Positions 1 through 6,200 of a stretch of 8,257 nucleotides of DNA are shown piece by piece. The first letter of the stretch is position 1. Every line of letters begins with the position of its first letter. A model generated the notes under the pieces. That model was given only the letters and a program-made list of their open reading frames with translations, ran no database searches and had not been told where the DNA came from. The translations under genes were made by a program, and so were the position numbers. The stretch is taken from NCBI GenBank assembly GCA_007129135.1, contig SKWB01000115.1, positions 1 to 8,257 on the forward strand, in the 5' to 3' direction. This stretch comes from Halococcaceae archaeon (lineage in GTDB: Archaea > Halobacteriota > Halobacteria > Halobacteriales > Halalkalicoccaceae).

Positions 1-1091
1 TCGAGTCGAACGAGGAGCTGCTGGGCGAGTACGACGTCCCCGACCGCTCGGGCTGGCTCGCGAAGGAGTGGTCGCCGATCCAGGGCGCCGAACACCAGGC
101 GGTGCGCGACCGCGTGGGGATCTACGACCTCTCGCGGTACACCGGCATCGAGATCACGGGCCCGGACAGCCTCGCGGTCGTCCAGCGCGTGTTCACCAAC
201 GACATGGACGTCGATGTCGGCCAGGTGCGCTACGCGCCGATGCTCGACGAGGCGGGCGGGGTGCTCGCGGATATGGCGATCACGCGGCTCGGCGAGGACC
301 GGTTCGTCGCGACGACCGGCGGCGGCTCGTCGGCGACCGAGCACACGCGGTGGATCCGCGAGCAGGCATCGGGGGAGGTCTCGATCGACCCGCACGTCTC
401 CGATCAGTGCGGGCTCGGCGTCTGGGGGCCGAAGGCGCGCGAGGTGCTCCAGCCGCTGACCGACGAGGACCTCTCGCACGAGGCGTTCGGCTACTTCCGC
501 GCGAAGGAGTTCTACCTCGACTCGATCCCGGTGACGGCGCTTCGGGTCTCCTACGTCGGCGAACTCGGCTGGGAGCTCTACGCGCCGACGGAGTACGGCG
601 GACGGCTCTGGGACCTCGTCTGGGAGGCCGGCGAGGACCACGGGATGGTCCCACTGGGCAACGGCGCGTTCCTCGGGTCGCTCCGCCTGGAGAAAGGGTA
701 CCGGCTCTGGGGCACCGACGTCACCCCGGAGTACGACCCGTACGAGGCCGGGATGGGCTTCGCGGTCGACAGGGAGACCGAGTTCGTCGGGAAGGCGGAG
801 CTCGAGGGTGCGTCCGACCCCGAGCGGACGCTCACCCCGCTCGCGCTCGACGAGCCGGGGACAGTGGTCGACTCGGGGAAGCCGATCTACGACGGCGAGG
901 CGCTGGTCGGCTACGTGAACGCGGCGGACTACGGCTACAGCATCGACGCCGGCATCGCCTACGGCTACCTGCCCCCCGAGTACGCGGAGGAGGGGACGGG
1001 CCTGGAGATCGCCTACGAGGGCGAGCGCTACCCCGCGACGGTCGCGAGCGAGCCGTTGTTCGACCCCGGACGGGAGAAGATTCTTCGGTAG
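1..1091 (+). CDS. Dimethylglycine oxidase-like flavoprotein, C-terminal part (5' end outside window)
   Basis: The reading frame is open from base 3 and ends at TAG 1089-1091, giving 362 residues with no start in view. From memory it resembles the C-terminal folate-binding half of Arthrobacter dimethylglycine oxidase, a protein of about 830 residues. Matching motifs are WSPI.GAEH near the left edge, SYVGELGWELY (GcvT signature), SLRLEKGYR.WGTD and the closing EPLFDP. The GcvT-fold Asp that sits by the folate in this family is visible in GGVLAD (codon 270-272). The family removes an N-methyl group from dimethylglycine or sarcosine in an N-terminal FAD domain and transfers it to tetrahydrofolate here, giving 5,10-methylene-THF. 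About 460 N-terminal residues, including the FAD domain, should lie upstream. Whether it is an oxidase or a dehydrogenase, and whether the substrate is dimethylglycine or sarcosine, cannot be told. The next gene follows after 18 bases, so they are probably cotranscribed. The 102-1091 ORF starting at an internal Met is only part of this frame. Confidence 0.88.
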   Translation, partial: ESNEELLGEYDVPDRSGWLAKEWSPIQGAEHQAVRDRVGIYDLSRYTGIEITGPDSLAVVQRVFTNDMDVDVGQVRYAPMLDEAGGVLADMAITRLGEDRFVATTGGGSSATEHTRWIREQASGEVSIDPHVSDQCGLGVWGPKAREVLQPLTDEDLSHEAFGYFRAKEFYLDSIPVTALRVSYVGELGWELYAPTEYGGRLWDLVWEAGEDHGMVPLGNGAFLGSLRLEKGYRLWGTDVTPEYDPYEAGMGFAVDRETEFVGKAELEGASDPERTLTPLALDEPGTVVDSGKPIYDGEALVGYVNAADYGYSIDAGIAYGYLPPEYAEEGTGLEIAYEGERYPATVASEPLFDPGREKILR

Positions 1092-1109
1092 GCGGTGAGA
1101 GGGTCGGGT

Positions 1110-2345
1110 ATGACCGCAGCGGAGTTCGGGTTCGCGGATATCGAGGCGGCGCGCGAGCGACTCGACGACGAGAGCGTCGTGAAGCGGACCCCCGTGGAGG
1201 AGAGCACCTCACTCTCGGCGATGGTCGGTGCCGACGTCCACCTGAAGATGGAACACCTCCAGTGGACGGGCTCGTTCAAGCCCCGCGGGGCGTACAACAA
1301 GATCAGGGAGTGCGAGGAGGAGGACGGGATCGAGCGCGCCATCGCGGCGAGCGCGGGCAACCACGCCCAGGGGGTGGCGCTCGCGGCGACGAAACGCGGC
1401 GTCGAGTCGACGATCGTGATGCCGAAGGCCGCCCCCCAGACGAAGATCGACGCGACCCGTGGCTACGGCGCGACGGTCGAACTCGAGGGGCGCGACTTCC
1501 AGGCGGCGATGGCCCACGCGAAGGGGCTCGCCGAGGAGGACGAGGAGGCGACGTTCGTCCACGCCTACGACGACCCGGCGATCGTCGCGGGCCAAGGGAC
1601 GCTCGGCGTCGAGATGGTCGAGGACCTCCCCGAGGTGGAGACGGTGATCGTCCCGATCGGCGGCGGCGGGCTCATCTCGGGGATCGCGACGGCCTTTTCC
1701 GAACTCAGTCCGGAGACGCGGATCGTCGGCGTCCAGGCCGAGGAGGCGGCGACCGTACCCGAGAGCCTGAAGAAGGGGACCCCACAGACGCTCGACACGG
1801 TGGGGACGATCGCCGACGGCATCGCGACCGGCGGGGTCTCCGAACTCACCCTCGGGATCATCGAGGAGCACGTCGACGAGGTGCTCACCGTGAGCGACGA
1901 CGAGATCGCACGCGCGATCCTCCTGTTGCTCGAACGGGCGAAACAGCTGGTCGAGGGTGCGGGCGCGGCGGGGGTCGCGGCGCTGCTCTCGGAGGAGCTC
2001 GACGTCACGGGGGAGACGGTGATGCCGCTGCTCTGTGGCGGCAACCTCGACATGCCGATGCTCCAGACGGTGCTGACCCACGCGATGACCGACCGCGAGC
2101 AGCTACTCCACCTCCGGGTGCGGATCACCGACGCGCCGGGACGGATGGCCGACCTCTCGGGGATCATCGCCGAGCACGACGCGAACATCCGCTGGGTACG
2201 CCACGACCGGGCGGTCGAGGGACTCGCCGTGGGGGAGGCACACCTCGTCTTCTGCGTCATCACCAGCGGGTCCGAACACTCGCGGGCGATCACGCGGGCG
2301 ATCGAGGAGCGCGGCTACGACGCGACGATCATCAACCGCCGGTAG
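1110..2345 (+). CDS. ilvA: Threonine (serine) ammonia-lyase, PLP-dependent, with C-terminal ACT domain
   Basis: This 411-residue fold-type II PLP enzyme deaminates threonine to 2-oxobutyrate, and members commonly also take serine to pyruvate. The PLP-binding lysine is K57 in GSFKPRGA. SAGNHAQG (about 79-86) is the usual Asn-containing substrate/PLP loop, and GGGGL (about 183-187) is the phosphate-binding loop. The catalytic domain runs to about residue 325. From about 330 to the end an ACT regulatory domain is visible (LRVRITDAPGRMADLSGIIAE), matching the single-ACT TdcB/IlvA type of about 400 residues. I chose ATG 1110 over the in-frame GTG at 1095 because a GGTGA ribosome-binding sequence at 1094-1098 precedes it and homologues begin nearby. 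It starts 18 bases after the flavoprotein stop, so it is probably in the same operon. In this context it may act as a serine deaminase draining one-carbon units to pyruvate (inference). A role in isoleucine synthesis is equally possible. Confidence 0.92.
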   Translation: MTAAEFGFADIEAARERLDDESVVKRTPVEESTSLSAMVGADVHLKMEHLQWTGSFKPRGAYNKIRECEEEDGIERAIAASAGNHAQGVALAATKRGVESTIVMPKAAPQTKIDATRGYGATVELEGRDFQAAMAHAKGLAEEDEEATFVHAYDDPAIVAGQGTLGVEMVEDLPEVETVIVPIGGGGLISGIATAFSELSPETRIVGVQAEEAATVPESLKKGTPQTLDTVGTIADGIATGGVSELTLGIIEEHVDEVLTVSDDEIARAILLLLERAKQLVEGAGAAGVAALLSEELDVTGETVMPLLCGGNLDMPMLQTVLTHAMTDREQLLHLRVRITDAPGRMADLSGIIAEHDANIRWVRHDRAVEGLAVGEAHLVFCVITSGSEHSRAITRAIEERGYDATIINRR

Positions 2346-2390
2346 CATATAAGACAGAACCTTTTTGAGGGGATGCAGAGAATCACATAC
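2346..2390 (+). promoter_or_regulatory. Promoter region of the DmdA-like gene
   Basis: This short AT-rich island in GC-rich DNA holds an archaeal TATA-like box, ATATAAG at 2347-2353. A second T-rich element, CTTTTTG at 2361-2367, lies about 26 bases before ATG 2391. The first would place the transcript start near 2376. The second would make the ATG 2391 message leaderless. The run of five T's could also serve as a T-rich archaeal terminator for the upstream ammonia-lyase. No TSS data are available, so the exact element is uncertain. Confidence 0.5.
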
Positions 2391-3779
2391 ATGGCAGATA
2401 GCGAGCCACCATCGGTAGAGGAGCAGTCGCACCCGAACTACCCGAGCGTCGACCAGTCGGACCGGACGCTCCCGAGGAACCTGCGCCAGTCGGGCGATCC
2501 GGGCATCGAGATGCTGGTGTCGACCCGGGTCAGGAAGTCGCCGTTCTTCCACAAGTCGTTCGTCGAGAACGGCGCCTGGCGCTGTACGGTCTACAACCGG
2601 ATCTACCACCCCCGTGGGATGCTGAAACCCGAGGAGGGCGGGATGATGGCCGAGTACGACGCGCTCGTCAACCACGTGACGATCTGGGACGTCGCCGTCG
2701 AGCGCCAGATCAGGGTGAAGGGACCGGACGCCGAGGCGCTCACCGACTACGTCATCACGCGCGACGCGACGGCGATCGAGCCGATGAAGGGCAAGTACGT
2801 CATCCTCTGCAACGAGGACGGGGGCATCCTGAACGATCCCGTACTCCTCCGCCCCGCCGAGGACGAGTTCTGGTTCTCGCTCTCCGATTCGACGCTGATG
2901 CAGTGGCTCCAGGGCGTCAACGTCGGGATGGACTTCGACGTCGAGATCGACGAGATCGACGTCGCCCCGATGCAGGTCCAGGGCCCGAAGTCGGTCGACG
3001 TGATGGCCGACGTCGTGGGCGAGGAGGTCACCGAGATCCCGTACTACGGGCTGATGGAGGCCGAGATAAACGGCGTCTCCTGTCTGGTGAGCCAGACGGG
3101 CTTCTCCGGCGAGAAGGGCTTCGAGATCTACGTCCGCGACGCGACGAAGAACGCCGAACGCGTCTGGGACCCGGTCCACGAGTCGGTCGTCGAGCACGGC
3201 GGGATGCAGGTCGCGCCCGCCCACCACCGGCGGATCGCCGCGGGCATCCTCTCGTGGGGCCAGGACATGGACCACGAGACCTCGCCGTTCCAGGTGAACC
3301 TCGGGTACCAGGTCCCGAGCGACAAGCAGGGCGAATACATCGGCAAGGAGGAACTCGAACGCCAGCAGGCGCTGATCGACGACGGCCAGTACCCGTTCAA
3401 CCACAAGATGGTCGGGCTGAAGATGGCCGGCGAGCCGATCCAGGACTACGCGCCCGACTTCTGGCTCGTCTCCGACCCCGAGACGGGCGAGGAGTGTGGC
3501 TACGTCACCTCGCCGTGGTACAACCCCGAACTCGAGACGAACCTCGCGCTCGCGTTCGTGCCCGCCGAGAAGCTCTCGCACCTCGACGCCACGCTGGACG
3601 ACGAGATCTACAAGACGGACGCCGACGTCGAGTTCGAGGTCCACCTCCCCGACGAGTACGCCGAGACGCCGGGCGAGCCGGTCTTCGCGACGGTCTCGAA
3701 GGTACCGTTCAAGCCGTCGGTGAACCCGAGCGCGCGCGAGCAGGCGAAGCTCCACGCGAGGGAGGACGCGACCGAGTGA
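2391..3779 (+). CDS. DmdA/GcvT-like tetrahydrofolate-dependent methyltransferase (demethylase)
   Basis: This 462-residue stand-alone protein of the GcvT aminomethyltransferase superfamily has no FAD domain. Its N-terminal two thirds resemble DMSP demethylase DmdA as I recall it: RVRKSPFF, CTVYNR, HVTIWDVAVERQI, GGILNDP, FSLSDS, DVAPMQVQGPK and KGFEIYV appear in the same order. D149 in GGILNDP is the conserved folate-side Asp of the fold. About 90 further residues extend beyond DmdA's usual length of about 370, ending in a VPFKPSVNPSARE segment that recalls longer O-demethylases of the LigM type. Known relatives move a methyl group from a sulfonium, amine or aryl ether to THF. The MTHFR gene next door fits a 5-methyl-THF product. 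The substrate is not determined: betaine, DMSP or another methylated solute are candidates. The start is taken at ATG 2391. An in-frame ATG at 2373 would add six residues, but neither has a well-spaced Shine-Dalgarno. A hairpin overlaps the stop codon. Confidence 0.85.
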   Translation: MADSEPPSVEEQSHPNYPSVDQSDRTLPRNLRQSGDPGIEMLVSTRVRKSPFFHKSFVENGAWRCTVYNRIYHPRGMLKPEEGGMMAEYDALVNHVTIWDVAVERQIRVKGPDAEALTDYVITRDATAIEPMKGKYVILCNEDGGILNDPVLLRPAEDEFWFSLSDSTLMQWLQGVNVGMDFDVEIDEIDVAPMQVQGPKSVDVMADVVGEEVTEIPYYGLMEAEINGVSCLVSQTGFSGEKGFEIYVRDATKNAERVWDPVHESVVEHGGMQVAPAHHRRIAAGILSWGQDMDHETSPFQVNLGYQVPSDKQGEYIGKEELERQQALIDDGQYPFNHKMVGLKMAGEPIQDYAPDFWLVSDPETGEECGYVTSPWYNPELETNLALAFVPAEKLSHLDATLDDEIYKTDADVEFEVHLPDEYAETPGEPVFATVSKVPFKPSVNPSAREQAKLHAREDATE

Positions 3780-3796
3780 GCCGTTCGGGACGGCTC
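3778..3796 (+). other. RNA hairpin overlapping the stop codon of the DmdA-like gene
   Basis: GAGCCGT at 3778-3784 and ACGGCTC at 3790-3796 form a perfect 7-bp stem with a 5-base loop (TCGGG). The left arm begins within the TGA stop codon at 3777-3779. No T-run follows, so it is not a classical intrinsic terminator. It may stabilise or process the transcript between this gene and the MTHFR gene. The stem is seen in the sequence; the role is inferred. Confidence 0.4.
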
Positions 3797-3802
3797 GCGG
3801 AC

Positions 3803-3812
3803 CGACCGGTCG
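3803..3812. repeat. 10-base perfect palindrome CGACCGGTCG
   Basis: This self-complementary 10-mer lies seven bases after the stop-codon hairpin in the gap between the DmdA-like and MTHFR genes. It could pair in the transcript or be a binding site. Short GC palindromes are common in this composition, so no function is claimed. Confidence 0.3.
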
Positions 3813-3831
3813 CCCGCCCTCGCGTCGACGG

Positions 3832-3849
3832 GACGGAACCGACGGAACC
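3832..3849 (+). repeat. Tandem 9-base direct repeat GACGGAACC x2
   Basis: GACGGAACC occurs at 3832-3840 and again directly adjacent at 3841-3849 without mismatch. The palindrome GTCGAC flanks the pair on both sides, at 3824-3829 and 3853-3858. The block lies 29 bases before the MTHFR start codon. It may be a slippage duplication or a paired regulatory site. Confidence 0.55.
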
Positions 3850-3877
3850 ACGGTCGACGAACCCCTAAGGACCACCC

Positions 3878-4744
3878 ATGTCACTCATCTCAGGATCGAG
3901 CGAGACGGTCGAGGGCGTTCCGATGCTGCTCTCGGAGCCCCGGTTCGAGCTGATGCCGTTCGACAGCTTCGGCGAGCAGATGGAGCACCTCCCAGCGGGC
4001 GCGACGATCGCGATCACCACCTCACCCACGCTCGGCCTCGACGCGACGCTCGAGTGGACCGAGAAGGGCGCGGCCGCCGGCTACGAGATCGTCCCGCACA
4101 TCGCCGCGCGCTACGTCAGAGATCGGGAGCACCTCGTCGACATCGTCGAGGTCCTCTCCGAGGCTGGTGTCACCGACCTCTTCGTCCCCGGCGGCGACCG
4201 CGAGGAGCCCGCCGGCGAGTTCGAATCGGCCTACGAGCTGCTGGTAGCGCTCGACGAACTCGACCACCCGTTCGAGGAGATCGGGATCACCGGCTATCCC
4301 GAGGGTCACGACTTCCTCTCGGACGAGACGCTCGCCGAGTCGATGGCGAAGAAGGAGCCGTACGCGACCTACATCGTCACGCAGCTCTGTTACGACCCCG
4401 AGGCCGTCGTGGAGTGGGTCGGCGAGATCCGCGACCGAGGGGTCGAGCTCCCGGTCGAGGTCGGCATTCCGGGCGTGCTGAGCTACCAGCGGCTCATCGG
4501 TATCTCCCAGAAAGTCGGCGTCGGTGACTCGATCCAGTTCCTGCGGAAGACGACCGGGATCGTCGGCTTCGTCAAGCAGCTGATCGGCTCGCGTGGGGTC
4601 TACACGCCCGACGAGCTGATCGAGGGGCTCGCCCCCTACGTGAACGACCCGGAGTACGACATCACGGGCGTCCACATCTACACGTTCAACCAGGTGCCCG
4701 ACACCGAGTCCTGGCGCGAGGGCGCGCTCGGCGAGCGGCTGTAG
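3878..4744 (+). CDS. metF: 5,10-methylenetetrahydrofolate reductase (MetF-like)
   Basis: This 288-residue protein, about the length of bacterial MetF, is a FAD-containing TIM barrel interconverting 5-methyl-THF and 5,10-methylene-THF. E24 in RFELMPF sits where E. coli MetF has its catalytic Glu in an FEFFPP-type motif, although the surrounding residues differ. PHIAARY (about 70-76), D107 in VPGGD (equivalent to the MetF LRGD region), GITGYPEGH, the QLCYDPEAV strand and the GIPGVLSYQRL segment follow in family order, with VHIYTFN near the end. The start ATG 3878 is preceded by AAGGA at 3867-3871, six bases away. It lies 98 bases after the DmdA-like gene on the same strand, possibly in one operon, although the gap holds a hairpin and repeats. 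In this setting it most likely oxidises methyl-THF released by the neighbouring demethylase (inference). Supplying methyl groups for methionine synthesis is the alternative. Confidence 0.87.
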   Translation: MSLISGSSETVEGVPMLLSEPRFELMPFDSFGEQMEHLPAGATIAITTSPTLGLDATLEWTEKGAAAGYEIVPHIAARYVRDREHLVDIVEVLSEAGVTDLFVPGGDREEPAGEFESAYELLVALDELDHPFEEIGITGYPEGHDFLSDETLAESMAKKEPYATYIVTQLCYDPEAVVEWVGEIRDRGVELPVEVGIPGVLSYQRLIGISQKVGVGDSIQFLRKTTGIVGFVKQLIGSRGVYTPDELIEGLAPYVNDPEYDITGVHIYTFNQVPDTESWREGALGERL

Positions 4745-4874
4745 GGCGGGCTCGGGCGTCGTTTACGAGCGGCGGCCGCCCCCTGTGCCCCAACAGAACT
4801 TGCACTGACGAGGGCGACGGCCGTCGCTACACTCATTATCGCGGATCGACACGAACCGAGGCGAGAAGGCCGTC
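4745..4874. other. Convergent intergenic region with GC palindromes, possible bidirectional terminator
   Basis: The 130 bases between the converging MTHFR and hydrolase genes contain no gene I can support. They hold two perfect palindromes, GGCGGCCGCC (4771-4780) and GCGACGGCCGTCGC (4814-4827), plus a small TCGT-TT-ACGA inverted repeat just after the MTHFR stop. Such symmetric structures between convergent genes would fold in transcripts from either strand. No strong T-tract follows either one, so the terminator role is tentative. Confidence 0.4.
4814..4827. repeat. 14-base perfect palindrome GCGACGGCCGTCGC
   Basis: The two 7-base halves meet without a spacer. As RNA this would give a 5-bp stem with a GGCC loop; as DNA it could be a dimeric protein-binding site. 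It lies midway between two convergent genes. Confidence 0.5.
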
Positions 4875-6200
4875 TCAGGCACCTCCCGGGATCAGCCCGA
4901 GCTGTTGCAGCGCCGCGACGTAATCTGCCTGTCCGTGTTCCTCGGCGATGCGACCCTCGCGCACGCGATAGACCGTCGTCCCCGTGTACCGGACCGTCTT
5001 CCCGGAGTTCGCCGGAACGGTGCCGACCGACAGCTCCCACGCGGGGCCGGTGTGCGTGCCGCCACCGACCCAGCGGGCGACGACCCACTCGCCCTCGGCG
5101 ATCAGCTCGTCGGTCAGTTCGAAGCCGCCGTCCGGGAACAGCTCCGCGAACCCGACGATGCGCTGTTTCACTCCTTCTCGGCCACGGACCTCGCCGACGA
5201 GCGGGTAGTGAAACAGGATCTCCTCCGCGGCGAGTTCGTCGACGACCTCGGGGTTCAACTCGCCCCAGAACTCGGCGAACCAGCGGCTGACGAGTTCTTT
5301 CGGATCGAACTGCGGGTCGGTATCGTTCGTCTCTGATGTCATGGGTTTCTCTCCGCGATCGGGACCGTCGTCCGTCTCCCGGACGAACGCCAGTACCTCC
5401 TCGACGAACCGCTCCGGGGCGGTCTGCATCGCGACGTGGTGGTGGCCCTCGAAGGTGACGATCCGGCTGTTCGGCAGCGCTTCGTGTACCGCGGCCGTCG
5501 CGTCTCTGTACGCCCGGGGGCTCTCCCCGCCGGACAGCAGGAGGGTCGGCGTGGTCGTCCCCGCGAACCGGGCCGGGCGGAACTCGTACTCGGCTATCGC
5601 CTGCTCCTCCCGGGGCAGGGTGTGTGCACCATCGACGCGGTCCTGCCAGCTCGGATCCGTCCTGAAGACGTCGATCTCCTCCGGGGTGAGACCCGCGATC
5701 TCTCGGCAGAACAGCAGGAGCGCCGCCTCGTTCTCTCCCTCCTCCAGGAGGCCGTTCAGTTCGGCGACGACCTCCGGGGAGGCGAGTTCGTGGTCGCCGA
5801 CGGCGATCCCCGGTTCGTAGAGGACGAGCCGACCGATCCCGTCCGTTCGAAGTGAGGCCTCGAGCGCGATGTTCGCGCCGTAGGAGTGTCCGAGCAGGGT
5901 GACCGGGTCGCCGATCGATTCGACGACGGCTACCACGTCAGCCACCTCCGTCTCCAACGAGTACTCCGGACTATCGCCACTCTCGCCCCGACCACGGCGG
6001 TCGAGGGCGTAGACCGTCGCGTGTTCGGCCAGTGCGGGGCGAACGCCGGCGATCTCCCACCGCCTGTGGTCGCTCACCCCGCTCCCGTGGACGAGGACGA
6101 GCGGTGGTCCCGTGCCGCTGGTCCGGTACGCTATCTCGGTGCCGTCCGCCGAAACGACGGAGTCGGTCCGAGCCTCAGTCGTCTCTCTCTCGGCGCGCAT
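4875..6200 (-). CDS. Alpha/beta hydrolase fused to SnoaL-like (polyketide cyclase-type) domain
   Basis: This 441-residue protein has two parts. Residues about 14-275 are an alpha/beta hydrolase: VLVHGSG (oxyanion region), nucleophile S106 in GHSYG, a probable acid E226 in LLSGGESP (Asp is more usual) and catalytic His within GHHHVA (253-255). Residues about 292-441 are a SnoaL-like domain of the NTF2-like fold, with GTHTGP, TGTTVYRVREGRIAEE and a QLGLIP tail, typical of stand-alone ester cyclase-like proteins. No signal peptide is seen, so it is probably cytoplasmic. The substrate is unknown. The start at 6200 is well supported by GAGGAGGGG at 6215-6207, eight bases away and inside the end of the upstream cupin gene; the two frames overlap by 26 bases. 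An internal ATG at 5342 (M287) with its own GGAGAG lies exactly at the domain junction, so a separate 155-residue SnoaL protein may also be made. Confidence 0.85.
   Translation of the reverse strand: MRAERETTEARTDSVVSADGTEIAYRTSGTGPPLVLVHGSGVSDHRRWEIAGVRPALAEHATVYALDRRGRGESGDSPEYSLETEVADVVAVVESIGDPVTLLGHSYGANIALEASLRTDGIGRLVLYEPGIAVGDHELASPEVVAELNGLLEEGENEAALLLFCREIAGLTPEEIDVFRTDPSWQDRVDGAHTLPREEQAIAEYEFRPARFAGTTTPTLLLSGGESPRAYRDATAAVHEALPNSRIVTFEGHHHVAMQTAPERFVEEVLAFVRETDDGPDRGEKPMTSETNDTDPQFDPKELVSRWFAEFWGELNPEVVDELAAEEILFHYPLVGEVRGREGVKQRIVGFAELFPDGGFELTDELIAEGEWVVARWVGGGTHTGPAWELSVGTVPANSGKTVRYTGTTVYRVREGRIAEEHGQADYVAALQQLGLIPGGA
5340..5354 (-). promoter_or_regulatory. Possible internal ribosome binding site and start codon for a free SnoaL protein
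   Basis: Within the hydrolase-SnoaL frame, GGAGAG (5354-5349) stands six bases before an in-frame ATG (5342-5340). The following residues, MTSETNDTD, look like a typical acidic haloarchaeal N-terminus, and the complete 155-residue SnoaL-like domain follows. The spacing and position are those of a genuine translation start. Whether it is used cannot be told from sequence. Confidence 0.45.

Noticed and set aside
1095..1109. GTG 1095 as start of the ammonia-lyase
   Set aside because: It would overlap the GGTGA sequence that positions ribosomes for ATG 1110 and adds MRGSG, which has no family support.
1209..2081. 290-residue antisense open frame opposite the ammonia-lyase
   Set aside because: No domain, no ribosome-binding site, Arg/His-rich shadow of a confident gene.
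68..2368. 766-residue open frame on the plus strand across the flavoprotein and ammonia-lyase genes
   Set aside because: Arg/Gly-rich low-complexity translation with no domain; it runs out of frame over two well-recognised genes and is a GC-rich shadow.
2391..3779. Annotation as glycine cleavage system T protein (gcvT)
   Set aside because: It is longer than usual T-protein, its motifs follow DmdA rather than T-protein, and no gcvP or gcvH is in view.
2103..3884. 593-residue antisense open frame opposite the DmdA-like gene
   Set aside because: Its composition (Arg/Val/Asp/Leu/His-rich repeats) is the complement of an acidic haloarchaeal gene, and no motif is recognisable.
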